From Nocardia cyriacigeorgica (GTDB lineage: Bacteria > Actinomycetota > Actinomycetes > Mycobacteriales > Mycobacteriaceae): a DNA stretch of 64,000 nucleotides. Below are positions 1 to 9,245 of the stretch, piece by piece. The stretch is from contig NZ_VBUT01000010.1 in the NCBI RefSeq assembly GCF_005863245.1, positions 208,247 to 272,246 on the forward strand, written 5' to 3'. A model generated the notes under the pieces. That model ran no database searches. It saw only the letters and a program-made list of their open reading frames with translations, and was not told where the DNA came from. Both the position numbers and the translations under genes were made by a program. Position 1 is the stretch's first letter. Every line of letters begins with the position of its first letter.

Positions 1-1
1 C

Positions 2-571
2 CTCCCGCTCATCGACCTGGCCTGGGGCGTCGGCGGGGAGATGCGGGCGGTGCGGTATCCGGCGGCGTGGCAGGAAGCGGCCGCGCGGGTGGACGGACCC
101 GGTGACGTAGCGGTCCTGCCGGGCGGGATGTTCCGGAAGTTTCCGTACAGCGGGAGCGCCCCGGTGCTCGATCCCGCGCCGCGCATGCTGCCCAACGATG
201 TGTTGCAGACCGGTGAGCTGCCGGTGCGCGGGCGGACAGTGTCGGGTGAGGGGGCAAGGGCGCGCAGGGTGGAACAACTGCTGCTGGACGGGGGTTCGCC
301 GACGGAACTCGCCACGCTCGGCGTGGGCTGGGTGTTGGTCGAACACCGCACTCCCGGGCCGATGGGTGAGTCGGAAACGACGCTCGCCCAACTGGACCCG
401 ATGTTGCGGACCCCGGATCTGTCGCTCTACCGCGTGCCCGGCACCATCGCCGAGCGATCGAGCGCACACCGCCCGCTGGTGATCGGCGCCCACATACTCT
501 GGGCCGCATTACTCGTGGCCCCGCTGCTCACGTTCGTGCCGACTCTGCGTCGATCAGACCGAAATCGCTGA
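2..571 (+). CDS. C-terminal part of an integral membrane protein (partial, Rv0226c-like)
   Basis: The frame is already open at the window edge, so only about the last 189 residues are seen and the true start lies upstream. The visible part is a mostly soluble segment followed by a hydrophobic stretch close to the C-terminus (residues rich in Ala/Leu/Val around ILWAALLVAPLLTFV) and a short basic tail, which fits a polytopic membrane protein with a terminal helix and cytoplasmic end. No catalytic motif is visible. Its position beside a GT4 glycosyltransferase, a methyltransferase and an aldehyde dehydrogenase matches the M. tuberculosis Rv0223c-Rv0226c neighbourhood, so I infer an Rv0226c-like conserved transmembrane protein; that identity rests on synteny rather than on motifs. 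Confidence 0.7.
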   Translation, partial: LPLIDLAWGVGGEMRAVRYPAAWQEAAARVDGPGDVAVLPGGMFRKFPYSGSAPVLDPAPRMLPNDVLQTGELPVRGRTVSGEGARARRVEQLLLDGGSPTELATLGVGWVLVEHRTPGPMGESETTLAQLDPMLRTPDLSLYRVPGTIAERSSAHRPLVIGAHILWAALLVAPLLTFVPTLRRSDRNR

Positions 572-810
572 GGAGCGGCCGACACATCAGCCGCACACCG
601 TGTCAGCACCGGCATCGGGAGGTCCGGTGCCGCATCGCTGCCTGCCGCACCCGACGTGCTGTAGGCGGGCCGGCGGGGGAAGCGCGGGGTGCCGTCGAAC
701 GGCCTGCGCACGAGCACATGCCGTGAACCACACGGGAGCAGCACGCGTCCCGGCCGGAATCGCAGCCTCGGCCAACTCGAGCCGCCCCGGGACTACGCAC
801 TTCCCCTAAC

Positions 811-1974
811 TCACACCGGCGGAATCAGCCCGGATACCTTGCGCCCGTCCGCCGCCGCCGACAGCACCTGATACACCCCGGAAGCCGTACTCTCCCACGA
901 GAATTCCCGCGCCCGCGAGCGCGCCTTCTCGCCCATGATGGTGCGGGCGGCGGCGTCGTCGAGCAGTTCGGCGACCGATTCGGCCAGCTGGTCGACGTCG
1001 TCGACGAGAACGCCGGTGACGCCGTCGACGATGGAATCGGTGAGCCCGCGCGAGGATCGGTAGCCGACGGTCGGCACACCGTGCTGCGCCGCCTCGATCA
1101 CCGCGAGCCCCCAGCCTTCCTTGCGCGACGGCATGACGTGCACCCACGACCGGGCGAGCAGTTCGTGTTTGCGGCGTTCGTCGACGTGTCCATGGAAGGT
1201 GACCGCGTCGGCGATACCCAGCTGCGCCGCGACCGATTTCAGGTTGTCGGCCCACCAACCGTCACCGATGACGTCGAGCTGCACGCCGGGGATCCGGCCG
1301 CGCAGTTGCGCGACGGCGGCGAGGGCGTCCTCGATCTGCTTGTGCGGCACCAGCCGTGAGAGCACCACCACTCTCGGCTCGGCGGTACGGGTTTCGGCGG
1401 CGCCGGTGGGGGCATCGACTGGAACAGGTTCAGCGCCGTTGCGTACCACCGCGATGCGCGATCCGTCGACGCCGAGCGTCGTCAATTCCTCTGCCGAAGG
1501 CAGCGAAACCGTCAGGTATTGATTGTCGCGATGCACCCTTGGCGACAGCCGCGATTCGATCCACCAGCCGATCCGGCCCACCAGCTTGCCCGCGACGGGC
1601 CACTGCTCGCGATGCCCGTGATGCACCAGCACCACCGACGGCGCCTTGCTCGCGGCGCGGGCGAAGAACGGGATGCCGTTCTGGGTGTCGATCACCGCGT
1701 CGGGCCGGATGCCGCGCAGCGGTCCGAGGCCGAGGCGCGCGAGGGCGATGGCGGCGAGTGCGCGCGGGTACACCGAGTAGCGGCCACCGGCCCGGCTGAT
1801 GTCGATGCCGTCGACGGTTTCCCTGCGGGCCGCGCCGGGGTAGCGGGCGGTGCGCAGGGTGACCTTTACGCCGCGGGCGGCGAGGTGGGCGCCGACCTGC
1901 TCGAGGTAGCGTTCGCTGCCCCCGCCCTGCGGATGCCCCGTGTCGCGCCAGCAGAGCAGTAGGACTTCGCGCAC
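811..1974 (-). CDS. GT4-family glycosyltransferase (Rv0225-like)
   Basis: A 387-residue GT-B fold glycosyltransferase. The N-terminal half carries the glycine-rich acceptor loop (QGGGSERY, about residue 16), and the C-terminal Rossmann half has the GT4 features RLVPHKQ, DVIGDGWW and the nucleotide-sugar signature SRKEGWGLAVIEAAQHGVPTV, in which the EGWG...E pattern is the donor-binding element. The frame is open to 2166, but I start at GTG 1974 because a GGAGAAG ribosome site lies 7 nt upstream, the conserved domain begins at once, and the resulting length is close to the roughly 384 residues I recall for Rv0225. It diverges from the methyltransferase gene. The acceptor is unknown; transfer to a cell-envelope glycan or glycolipid is inference from the neighbourhood. 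Confidence 0.88.
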   Translation of the reverse strand: MREVLLLCWRDTGHPQGGGSERYLEQVGAHLAARGVKVTLRTARYPGAARRETVDGIDISRAGGRYSVYPRALAAIALARLGLGPLRGIRPDAVIDTQNGIPFFARAASKAPSVVLVHHGHREQWPVAGKLVGRIGWWIESRLSPRVHRDNQYLTVSLPSAEELTTLGVDGSRIAVVRNGAEPVPVDAPTGAAETRTAEPRVVVLSRLVPHKQIEDALAAVAQLRGRIPGVQLDVIGDGWWADNLKSVAAQLGIADAVTFHGHVDERRKHELLARSWVHVMPSRKEGWGLAVIEAAQHGVPTVGYRSSRGLTDSIVDGVTGVLVDDVDQLAESVAELLDDAAARTIMGEKARSRAREFSWESTASGVYQVLSAAADGRKVSGLIPPV

Positions 1975-2062
1975 GGTCGAGCTTCTCCGGTCGTCGGGTC
2001 CCCGTCGGGAACGTCGGATATCGTCGTACACCCTAGTGGACGGCTTCCGGCCGTGGTCCGAT

Positions 2063-2174
2063 CCCGGCCCTGACCGGCCGCCGACCCGGCCCTGACCGGC
2101 CGTAGACCGGCATCCGACCCCGACGGACACAGGGCAGCCGCACCCGGCCGATTCCAGCAGCCGCACCCGGCCGA
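2063..2174. repeat. two pairs of short direct repeats in the divergent intergenic region
   Basis: Between the glycosyltransferase and methyltransferase starts, CCCGGCCCTGACCGGCCG occurs at 2063-2080 and 2085-2102, and GCAGCCGCACCCGGCCGA at 2134-2151 and 2157-2174. The pairs are spaced 22 and 23 bp, about two helical turns, which could suit a regulator binding one DNA face; they may equally be slippage products. No promoter is obvious. Confidence 0.55.
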
Positions 2175-2258
2175 CACGGGCCGCAATCGAGCAACGCAGG
2201 CAGCCCCAGCCGGCAGCCGTTACCGTGCCGCACGGCGGATTGTGCGAGACTCGGCGCC

Positions 2259-3107
2259 GTGCTCAGAGCCGATAAAACGACTGGGTGGTCCCCGCAGGCC
2301 CGGATGCGACCGGGGCGGGCGCCCGTACCCGCAGCCGCGCGGGCCGGGCGACGGCGTCCCCGTTTCGCCGAGCGCGCCACCCTGCGCCGGTCGATCCGGC
2401 TGCTGAGCAGTTTCCGCTTCGAGCAGACCGCGCCCGCGGTGTTCTACGGCGGCCTCGCCACCGACAGCGCGGCCATGATCAGCGATTTCTATGCCGACGT
2501 GACCGGAAGGGAGCTGGCTGGAGCGACCATCATCGACGTGGGTGGCGGCCCGGGCTACTTCGCCGACGAGTTCGCCCGCACCGGCGCCAGATACATCCCC
2601 GTGGAGCCGGACCCGTCGGAACTGCATGCCGCCGGGCTGACGGTGCCGGGCGCGGTGCGGGGTTCCGGGATGGCGTTGCCGTTCCGCGATGGCGCGGTCG
2701 ATATCTGCTTTTCCTCGAATGTCGCCGAGCACGTGCCGGATCCGTGGCTGATGGCCGACGAGATGGTGCGGGTGACCAGGCCGGGCGGGGTGATCGTGCT
2801 GTCCTACACGGTGTGGCACGGCCCGTTCGGCGGGCACGAGACCGGTCCGTGGCACTACCTGGGTGGCGAGTACGCCGCGCGCCGGTATGTGCGCAAGCAT
2901 GGCCGCGAGCCCAAGAACAGGTTCGGCCGGTCGATGTTCGCGGTGCGCGCGGCCGATGGTTTGCGGTGGGCGCAGCGGACGCCTGCCCAGGTGTTCGCGG
3001 TGTTCCCGCGCTATCACCCGCGGTGGGCCTGGTGGCTGGTTCGCATCCCGTGGTTGCGTGAGTTACTGGTCAGCAACCTGGTGGTCGTCGCGATCAAACC
3101 GGACTGA
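2259..3107 (+). CDS. class I SAM-dependent methyltransferase (Rv0224c-like)
   Basis: A 282-residue methyltransferase if read from GTG 2259; ATG 2304 is an alternative start giving 267 residues. It has the SAM-binding motif I DVGGGPGYFADEF (about residue 95), an acidic residue ending strand 2 (VEPD), motif II with an EHVPDP loop after SSNVAEH, and motif III RPGGVIVLSYT, as in the Methyltransf_11 family. The N-terminal RRSIRLLSSFRFEQ helix resembles the mycobacterial Rv0224c group. The GTG start lies only a short distance after the intergenic repeats and shows no strong ribosome site. The substrate is not shown by the sequence. The adjacent glycosyltransferase suggests an envelope glycolipid or polyprenyl substrate, which is inference. 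Confidence 0.87.
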   Translation: MLRADKTTGWSPQARMRPGRAPVPAAARAGRRRPRFAERATLRRSIRLLSSFRFEQTAPAVFYGGLATDSAAMISDFYADVTGRELAGATIIDVGGGPGYFADEFARTGARYIPVEPDPSELHAAGLTVPGAVRGSGMALPFRDGAVDICFSSNVAEHVPDPWLMADEMVRVTRPGGVIVLSYTVWHGPFGGHETGPWHYLGGEYAARRYVRKHGREPKNRFGRSMFAVRAADGLRWAQRTPAQVFAVFPRYHPRWAWWLVRIPWLRELLVSNLVVVAIKPD

Positions 3108-3143
3108 ACGTCGTTCTCGGACGGCGGAACAGACGATCGCTTA

Positions 3144-3437
3144 TCAGCGCGCCCACAGCGCCAGGCGCCGGCCCCTGGTGCCGTGCCGGGCTTCCTGCCA
3201 GGGCGATTCCTGCATGGCGAGGCCCACGGTCTCCAGCGTGGTCAACCCGACCAGATCGGCCAGCGTGCCGACCATGGCGACCGCCTCCGCGGCCTGCATG
3301 GCGGCGGTTGCCTGCTCCATGGTCAAGGTGCGGCCGGGTAGGAAGGACACTACCCAGCCGCCGCTGCCAACGCTCTTAGCTTGATGCTCGGTCTGGTCGC
3401 TGGTCATCAACGACCGGCCGATCACTTGCACCGCCAT
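3144..3437 (-). CDS. small conserved-type protein of unknown function
   Basis: A 97-residue protein on the strand opposite its two neighbours; Met11 (3407) is an alternative start. It has no signal peptide or recognisable motif. The central part (residues 38-75) is alanine-rich and predicted helical, and Ser/Gly-rich residues precede it. The gene is convergent with the methyltransferase and divergent from the aldehyde dehydrogenase, so it has its own transcription unit. Codon use is ordinary for the region and the frame has no competing longer gene, which is why I keep it. I do not recognise a family and assign no function. Confidence 0.55.
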   Translation of the reverse strand: MAVQVIGRSLMTSDQTEHQAKSVGSGGWVVSFLPGRTLTMEQATAAMQAAEAVAMVGTLADLVGLTTLETVGLAMQESPWQEARHGTRGRRLALWAR

Positions 3438-3607
3438 GAATCGGACTCCCCAATTGCGGTATCGGTTCGATGGGTCGAGCGAGCTGATCAGTAGCTACAG
3501 CATCCACGCTCCAGCAACAGAACGCAATAGTGCGTTCTGACGAAAAGCGAACCGACAGGTCGGAATTCACGCAGCTCATGGCAGCGCGCGAAGATCAAAC
3601 TGAAACC

Positions 3608-3640
3608 TGTTACAGACAACGGCGCGACAAAACTGTAACG
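3608..3640. promoter_or_regulatory. inverted repeat overlapping the aldehyde dehydrogenase leader (operator candidate)
   Basis: TGTTACAG (3608-3615) faces CTGTAACG (3633-3640). Extending outward, AACCTGTTACAG pairs with CTGTAACGTGTT at 10 of 12 positions across a 17-nt centre. The right arm ends 7 nt before the ATG at 3648, so a bound repressor would cover the start region. The layout suits a TetR-type dimer pair, but no such regulator gene is adjacent. Confidence 0.45.
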
Positions 3641-3647
3641 TGTTCTC

Positions 3648-5093
3648 ATGGATTACGACAGCCTGTTCATCGGCGGCCGCTGGACCGCGCCCGCCACCAC
3701 CGAGCGCATCCAGGTCATCTCCCCGGCCACCGAGGAGCCGGTCGGCAGCGTTCCCGCCGTCGACCGGGCCGACGTCGACGCCGCGGTCGCGGCGGCCCGC
3801 GCCGCCTTCGATTCGGGCCCGTGGCCGTCGACGCCGCCGGAGGAACGGGCCCAGGTGCTCACCCGCGCCGCCCGCCTCATCGAGGAACGCGGCGCCGACC
3901 TGGCCGCCACCCTCACCGCCGAGATGGGCGCCCCGCTGATGGCGGCGACCACGCTCAACCAGATCCCGGCCGTGGCCGCGCTGGACTACTACGCCGGCTT
4001 GGCCAAATCGTTCCCCTGGAACGAGACGCGCACCGGCGTCTTCGGCACCACCCGGGTCTCGCGGGAACCGCGCGGTGTGGTCGCGGCCATCACTGCATGG
4101 AACGTGCCGCTGTTCCTCGCGGCCAACAAGCTGGGGCCCGCGCTGCTGGCCGGGTGCACCGTGGTGCTCAAGCCCTCCCCGCTGACGCCGCTGACCACCA
4201 ACAAGGTGGCCGAGATCTTCGCCGAGGCCGGGCTGCCCGAAGGCGTGCTCTCGGTGCTGCCCGCCGAGGCCGAGGCCTCCGAATACCTGGTGTCGCATCC
4301 AGGTGTGGACAAGCTGACCTTCACCGGCAGCACCGCCGTCGGCCGCAAGATCGGCGCCATCGCCACCGGGCAGCTGAAGACGGTCTCGCTCGAACTCGGC
4401 GGCAAATCGGCGGCAATCCTGTTGCCCGACATGGACATTGCCGCGAGCATCCCCTCGCTGGCCTTCTCCGGCCTGATGAACACCGGCCAGGGCTGTGTCG
4501 CGCAGACCCGAATCCTGGCCCCGCGCAGCCACTATGACGAGATCGTCGACGCGCTGGTCGCGCATGTGCGCACCATGACCGTCGGCGATCCGACCGATCC
4601 GGCCACCCAACTCGGCCCGCTGATCTCGCAGCGCCAGCGCGAGCGCGTCGAGGGCTATATCGCCAAGGGCAAGGCCGAAGGGGCGCGGCTGGTGCTCGGC
4701 GGCGGCAGGCCCGAGGGGCTGGACAAGGGCTGGTTCGTGGAGCCGACCATCTTCGCCGATGTGGACAACAGCTCGACGATCGCGCGGGAAGAGATTTTCG
4801 GGCCGGTACTTTCGGTGATTCCGTACGGCACCGAGGACGAGGCCGTCGCGCTGGCCAACGACTCCGATTACGGTCTGGCCGGCTCGGTGTGGACCAGCGA
4901 CGTCGAGCACGGCGCCGAGATCGCGGCCAAGGTGCGCACCGGCACGTACGCGATCAACTGGTACGCGTTCGATCCGTGCGCACCGTTCGGCGGTTACAAG
5001 AACTCCGGTCTCGGCCGCGAGAACGGCCCCGAGGGCGTCGACGCGTACTGCGAGCAGAAGTCGGTGCTGATGCCGCTCGGCTGGACCGGCTAG
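3648..5093 (+). CDS. NAD(P)-dependent aldehyde dehydrogenase (Rv0223c-like)
   Basis: A full-length 481-residue aldehyde dehydrogenase, oxidising an aldehyde to the acid with NAD(P)+. Visible family features are the transition-state Asn in AWNVP (N152), cofactor Lys in LKPS (K175), the Rossmann FTGST loop (225-229), general-base Glu in LELGG (E249), nucleophile Cys in TGQGC (C283), and the EIFGPV and PFGGYKNSG motifs near the C-terminus. The context (methyltransferase and glycosyltransferase) matches Rv0223c-Rv0225 in M. tuberculosis. The aldehyde substrate cannot be read from sequence. A candidate operator overlaps the leader, so expression may be repressor-controlled. Confidence 0.95.
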   Translation: MDYDSLFIGGRWTAPATTERIQVISPATEEPVGSVPAVDRADVDAAVAAARAAFDSGPWPSTPPEERAQVLTRAARLIEERGADLAATLTAEMGAPLMAATTLNQIPAVAALDYYAGLAKSFPWNETRTGVFGTTRVSREPRGVVAAITAWNVPLFLAANKLGPALLAGCTVVLKPSPLTPLTTNKVAEIFAEAGLPEGVLSVLPAEAEASEYLVSHPGVDKLTFTGSTAVGRKIGAIATGQLKTVSLELGGKSAAILLPDMDIAASIPSLAFSGLMNTGQGCVAQTRILAPRSHYDEIVDALVAHVRTMTVGDPTDPATQLGPLISQRQRERVEGYIAKGKAEGARLVLGGGRPEGLDKGWFVEPTIFADVDNSSTIAREEIFGPVLSVIPYGTEDEAVALANDSDYGLAGSVWTSDVEHGAEIAAKVRTGTYAINWYAFDPCAPFGGYKNSGLGRENGPEGVDAYCEQKSVLMPLGWTG

Positions 5094-5141
5094 CGGCGCA
5101 GAAAGCGAATCAGCCTCCGGGGCGGGCGGCCGACGGCCGGC

Positions 5142-5348
5142 TCACTCCGGGGGCTGAACCACGCGCAGAATCGATTGCGGATCCTCGGCGGACCCGGGCG
5201 CGTCGACCACTTCGACGCACCAGCCCGGCGGCAGGACCGATTGCAGGCGTTGCGCCGCCCTGCGCAACGGTGTGCTCGCGTGCGGCAGTGCCGCGGTCGG
5301 TAGTTCGGCTACCGGAGATCCGGTGTACCCATCGGCCATGCTCCACAC
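5142..5348 (-). CDS. small hypothetical protein
   Basis: A 68-residue frame, or 65 residues from Met4 at 5339. It contains an amphipathic segment (PLRRAAQRLQSVLPPGW, about residues 28-44) followed by a short hydrophobic strand (CVEVVD) and a strand-like end (SILRVVQPPE), a compact alpha-beta pattern reminiscent of small actinobacterial proteins of unknown function. It is convergent with the aldehyde dehydrogenase and lies upstream of the pckG 3' end. No family is recognised. I retain it because no other gene fills this gap and its predicted secondary structure is protein-like. Confidence 0.5.
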   Translation of the reverse strand: MWSMADGYTGSPVAELPTAALPHASTPLRRAAQRLQSVLPPGWCVEVVDAPGSAEDPQSILRVVQPPE

Positions 5349-5560
5349 CCTCTCGCGCGGCGATCGCGTCGTCGGCGGCGGTTGTCTTCCGCGCCACGAG
5401 CGGATCGAGGAAGCAGTTCAGTCGATCAGTTAACTGTTGGCAATCGAACTGTGCTGTCGTGAGACGGAAGAACACCCAAAGCATAAGCCACACAACAGGC
5501 TCAACCCGGCACAACGGACAGGTACCCGTGGCGCGTCGCGCCGAAACCGCAGGCCGAGCG

Positions 5561-5604
5561 GGAAAATCAATACCGCCCGCACCCGATGAGGATGCGGACG
5601 GTAT
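5561..5604 (-). terminator. intrinsic terminator of pckG
   Basis: On the minus strand, 18 nt after the pckG stop codon, ATACCGTCCGCA pairs with TGCGGGCGGTAT (12-bp arms, one mismatch, 11-nt loop; 5570-5581 with 5593-5604) and is followed by a T-rich TTGATTTTCC tract. This is a conventional stem plus U-tract. Confidence 0.75.
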
Positions 5605-5621
5605 CGAAATACGCGGTGTGA

Positions 5622-7454
5622 CTAACCCAAGCGCTGCTTCAGGGCTTCGAATTCGTCGCGCACCCCGGACGGCAGCTTGTCGCCGATGAATTCGAACCAC
5701 TCTTCGATGAGCGGGATCTCCTTCTTCCATTCCTCGGCGTCGACCTTCAGCGCCTCGTCGACGTCGGCGGGGTCGACGTCGAGGCCCTCCAGGTCCATCT
5801 GGGCGGCGGTGGGGACGTTGCCGATCGGGGTGGTCTCGGCCTCGGCCTTGCCCTCGATCCGGTCGACGATCCACTCCAGCACGCGGGAGTTCTCGCCGAA
5901 TCCGGGCCACAGGAACCGGCCGTCGTCGCCGCGGCGGAACCAGTTGACGTAGAAGATCTTCGGCAGCTTGGCCGCATCGGCGTTCTTGCCGACGTTGATC
6001 CAGTGGTTCAGGTAGTCACCGACGTGGTAGCCCATGAACGGCAGCATCGCCATCGGGTCGCGGCGCACGGTGCCGACCTTGCCCTCGGCGGCGGCGGTCT
6101 GCTCCGAGGACAGGGTGGCGCCCATGAAAACGCCGTGCTGCCAGTCGAAGGACTCGGTCACCAGCGGGACGGTGGTCTTGCGGCGGCCGCCGAACAGGAT
6201 CGCCGAGATCGGCACACCCTGCGGGTCGTCCCATTCGGGGGCCAGGATCGGGCACTGCGACATCGGGGTGCAGTAGCGCGAGTTCGGGTGGGCGGCGAGG
6301 GTTTCGGTCTCCCGCAGGTACCAGTCGTTGCCCTTCCAGTCGATCAGGTGATCGGGCTCGCCCTCCAGGCCTTCCCACCACACGTCGTTGTCGTCGGTCA
6401 GCGCGACGTTGGTGTAGACGGTGTTGCCCGCGTCCATGGTGGCCATGGCGTTGGGGTTGGAGCTGTGGTTGGTGCCGGGCGCGACGCCGAAGAATCCGAA
6501 CTCCGGGTTCACCGCGTAGAGGCGGCCGTCCTTGCCGAAACGCATCCAGGCGATGTCGTCGCCGAGGGTCTCGGCGCGCCAGCCGGGGATGGTCGGCTGG
6601 ATCATCGCGAGGTTGGTCTTACCGCAGGCGCTGGGGAAGGCGGCGGCGATGTAGTAGGCCTTGTTCTCCGGGGAGATCAGCTTGAGGATCAGCATGTGCT
6701 CGGCCAGCCAGCCCTCGTCGTGCGCCATGGCCGAGGCGATGCGCAGCGAGTAGCACTTCTTGCCGAGCAGCGCGTTGCCGCCGTAGCCGGAGCCGTAGGA
6801 CCAGATCTCGCGGTCCTCGGGGAAGTGGGTGATGTATTTGGTGTCGTTGCACGGCCACGGCACGTCTTCCTGGCCCTCGGCCAGCGGCGCGCCGACGCTG
6901 TGCAGCGCCTTCACGAACGGGCGGTCGGTGCCGAGCTTCTCCAGCGCGGCGGCGCCCATACGGGTCATCACGCGCATGGAGACGACGACGTACTCCGAGT
7001 CGGTGATCTCCACACCCAGCTTGGGGTCCTCGGCACCGAGCGGGCCCATGCAGAACGGCACCACGTACATGGTGCGGCCCTTCATCGAGCCGCGGTACAG
7101 CTCGGTCATGGTGGCGCGCATCTCGGTGGGGTCGACCCAGTTGTTGGTCGGGCCCGCGTCGGCCTCGGTCTTGGAACAGATGTAGGTGCGCGATTCGACG
7201 CGCGCGACGTCGGACGGGTCGGACAGGGCGAGGAAGGAGTTGGGCTTCTTCTTCTCGTCCAGGCGCTTGAAGGTGCCCGCCTCGACCAGCTGGGTCGTCA
7301 GACGATCCCATTCGGCGTCGGAACCGTCGGCCCAGACCACCCGATCAGGCTGAGTCAGTTCGGCGACTTCCTGTACCCAGGTGAGCAGTTCGCTGTGTTC
7401 GGTCGGCGCTTTGCCGTCGGATCCACGAAGACCAGGAATGGTCGCTGAGGTCAT
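5622..7454 (-). CDS. pckG: phosphoenolpyruvate carboxykinase (GTP)
   Basis: A 610-residue cytosolic GTP-type PEPCK, converting oxaloacetate and GTP to phosphoenolpyruvate, GDP and CO2, at the entry to gluconeogenesis. The kinase-1a P-loop with the GTP-class hyper-reactive cysteine reads FPSACGKTN (263-271), kinase-2 is GDDIAW (288-293), and the PEPCK-specific region includes GSGYGGNALLGKK (about 221-233). FGGRRKTTVPLV and the C-terminal NWFRRGDDGRFLWPGFGEN are family signatures. Length is typical. The ATG at 7454 has AGGAGAG upstream. It lies downstream of the two GTPase-like genes, as pckA follows Rv0209-Rv0210 in M. tuberculosis, but a gap of more than 230 nt implies its own promoter. A strong terminator follows. 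Confidence 0.98.
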   Translation of the reverse strand: MTSATIPGLRGSDGKAPTEHSELLTWVQEVAELTQPDRVVWADGSDAEWDRLTTQLVEAGTFKRLDEKKKPNSFLALSDPSDVARVESRTYICSKTEADAGPTNNWVDPTEMRATMTELYRGSMKGRTMYVVPFCMGPLGAEDPKLGVEITDSEYVVVSMRVMTRMGAAALEKLGTDRPFVKALHSVGAPLAEGQEDVPWPCNDTKYITHFPEDREIWSYGSGYGGNALLGKKCYSLRIASAMAHDEGWLAEHMLILKLISPENKAYYIAAAFPSACGKTNLAMIQPTIPGWRAETLGDDIAWMRFGKDGRLYAVNPEFGFFGVAPGTNHSSNPNAMATMDAGNTVYTNVALTDDNDVWWEGLEGEPDHLIDWKGNDWYLRETETLAAHPNSRYCTPMSQCPILAPEWDDPQGVPISAILFGGRRKTTVPLVTESFDWQHGVFMGATLSSEQTAAAEGKVGTVRRDPMAMLPFMGYHVGDYLNHWINVGKNADAAKLPKIFYVNWFRRGDDGRFLWPGFGENSRVLEWIVDRIEGKAEAETTPIGNVPTAAQMDLEGLDVDPADVDEALKVDAEEWKKEIPLIEEWFEFIGDKLPSGVRDEFEALKQRLG

Positions 7455-7688
7455 GAAAACTCTCCTGAGATGGGCGGTTCTGCGGTGTTTCGATCCTGGC
7501 CCAATCGGCGCGTGACCAGCCCCGAACCACCGAGCGCCACCATTGGCTGGATGGCACCCGCTACGGCCCGTCGATCACGCCGGCCGGCTGGACAGCGCAC
7601 AGGGCGAAGCGGACGCCCAGGTTCCTGTCTAGAGGTTAACGCGATATGACGAACCGTACGGAATCGGGTTCCTCATAGGTACCCCCGA

Positions 7689-9245
7689 TCAGTGCCGATC
7701 ATTCGTCCCACGTCCGGCCGACGCCATCCAGTGATCGATGCTCTCGATATCGCGTTCACAGGCCGCGAGCTGACCGGGTTGTTCGGCGATATAGCGGCGC
7801 AGCCGGGCCTCCAGTTCGGCCGCCTTGCGGTCGATCTCGACCATCCGTTCGGTGCTCGCCCGCACCACCCGCTCAGACAACTGCCCTTCGGCCTCCACCA
7901 TCGCCGTGCCGACACGCTGCTCGAGCTGGGCTTTTACATTGACGAGGGCGTCGGCGACCCACTGCCGGAGGTGATTGCGGTCGGCGAGCTGGGCGCGCGC
8001 CCGCACCACCCAGGCGGCCACGCCCGCGCCGAGCAACAGCGTCACCGGAACGGTCGCCACGTCGAGCGCGGGCACCAGACTGAACGGCGAGACCACCAGC
8101 CGGCCGAGGCCGACACCCGCCGACGCGCCGAGCGCGATCATGAGGTGATCTTCGACACCCCGCTGCCGCGGCTCGGGATCCGGGCCGACGCGCGGCGGCG
8201 GATCGCGGCGCACCGGGCCCGGGTCGGGGCCGCCGACGCGGGCGGCCAGTTCGGCCAGCCGGTGTTCGATATCGACGTCGACGGCGCCTGCCAGTTCGGT
8301 CACCGCCTGTTGCAGCCGATCCGGATAGTCGCCGATGCTGCCGCGGCCGAGCCGGTCGAGTTCGGCGCGCGCCGCGGTGTGCAGGGCCCGCACCCGGGCG
8401 CCGACCTCGGTCATCAGATCCAGCCGGGCCAGATGCAGCTGGCTGCGCAGCGTGGACATGGCCGCGGCCCGGCCGCCGTCGCGCCCGGCGAGCAGGGTGG
8501 CGCGTTCCTCGCGCAGCCGCATTGCCGCGGTGCCCGCGCGCAGCGAGGCGACCTGTTCGACGATGCGGGCCCTGGTATCGGTGAGGACCCGGGTGCGCAC
8601 GGCGGCCAGCCGGTCCGCACCGTCGTCGGCGGCGCCGAGGGTGGCCGCGGTGAGCTCGGCGTGCAGAGCGGCGAGCCCGGAGCGGTCCAGCAGAGCGGTA
8701 TCGCCGGAGGATCGCGCGGCCACCGCGAGCCGGGCGGAGACCGGGACGATATCGATATCGGTGATGCCCTGCCCGGCCAGCAGCGCCAGATCGCGTTCGC
8801 GCACCGCGCGCCAATCCTGGTGGGCGTGGATGCCGTTCATGGCCAGCAGCACCCTGGTGCCGCCGGCGCGCAGCCCGCGCACCATGTCGAGCACACCGGC
8901 GCCGAGGGTGGTGCCCGCGTCGAGCAGGATCAGCGCCACCGCGGCGGGCGCTTCGCCCGATGGTGAGGTGGTTTCGACGGCGGCGCGGGCGTCGGCGACG
9001 GGATCGGTGAGGTCGACGTGTGGTTCGAAGCGGGCCAGTTCGGTTCGCAACAGTGTGGTGTTGGCGTCATCGGGGCCGATCAGCACCACACCGGAGGCGT
9101 TGCCGTTACCGCTGACGGCGCGCAGCAACGCCATCCCCTGCGGATTCCATCGCTGCACCACCGCTTCCAGCTCCGCGGGTAGCGCGGCGACGGAGGCGGC
9201 GGAATCGGTGCGCGAGGGGTGTTCCGGGGGATCAGAGACCGGCAC
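7689..9245 (-). CDS. GTPase-associated membrane protein (Rv0210-like)
   Basis: A 518-residue protein. The N-terminal 200 residues look like a degraded P-loop GTPase core: VVLIGPDDANTTLL sits where a P-loop should be but lacks the GxxxxGK[ST] pattern, and a strand like VALILLDAG occupies the Walker B position. A long coiled-coil helical section (about 210-330) leads to a Pro/Arg-rich linker and a hydrophobic segment (about residues 370-425), then another helical region, the layout of bacterial dynamin-like or YfjP-type proteins. It overlaps the upstream partner gene by 14 nt, so the two are translationally linked. Synteny with Rv0210 is inferred. A structural, non-hydrolysing partner is possible. 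Confidence 0.75.
   Translation of the reverse strand: MPVSDPPEHPSRTDSAASVAALPAELEAVVQRWNPQGMALLRAVSGNGNASGVVLIGPDDANTTLLRTELARFEPHVDLTDPVADARAAVETTSPSGEAPAAVALILLDAGTTLGAGVLDMVRGLRAGGTRVLLAMNGIHAHQDWRAVRERDLALLAGQGITDIDIVPVSARLAVAARSSGDTALLDRSGLAALHAELTAATLGAADDGADRLAAVRTRVLTDTRARIVEQVASLRAGTAAMRLREERATLLAGRDGGRAAAMSTLRSQLHLARLDLMTEVGARVRALHTAARAELDRLGRGSIGDYPDRLQQAVTELAGAVDVDIEHRLAELAARVGGPDPGPVRRDPPPRVGPDPEPRQRGVEDHLMIALGASAGVGLGRLVVSPFSLVPALDVATVPVTLLLGAGVAAWVVRARAQLADRNHLRQWVADALVNVKAQLEQRVGTAMVEAEGQLSERVVRASTERMVEIDRKAAELEARLRRYIAEQPGQLAACERDIESIDHWMASAGRGTNDRH

Noticed and set aside
6003..7448. Long plus-strand frame opposite pckG
   Set aside because: It is a GC-driven shadow; pckG carries all PEPCK motifs.
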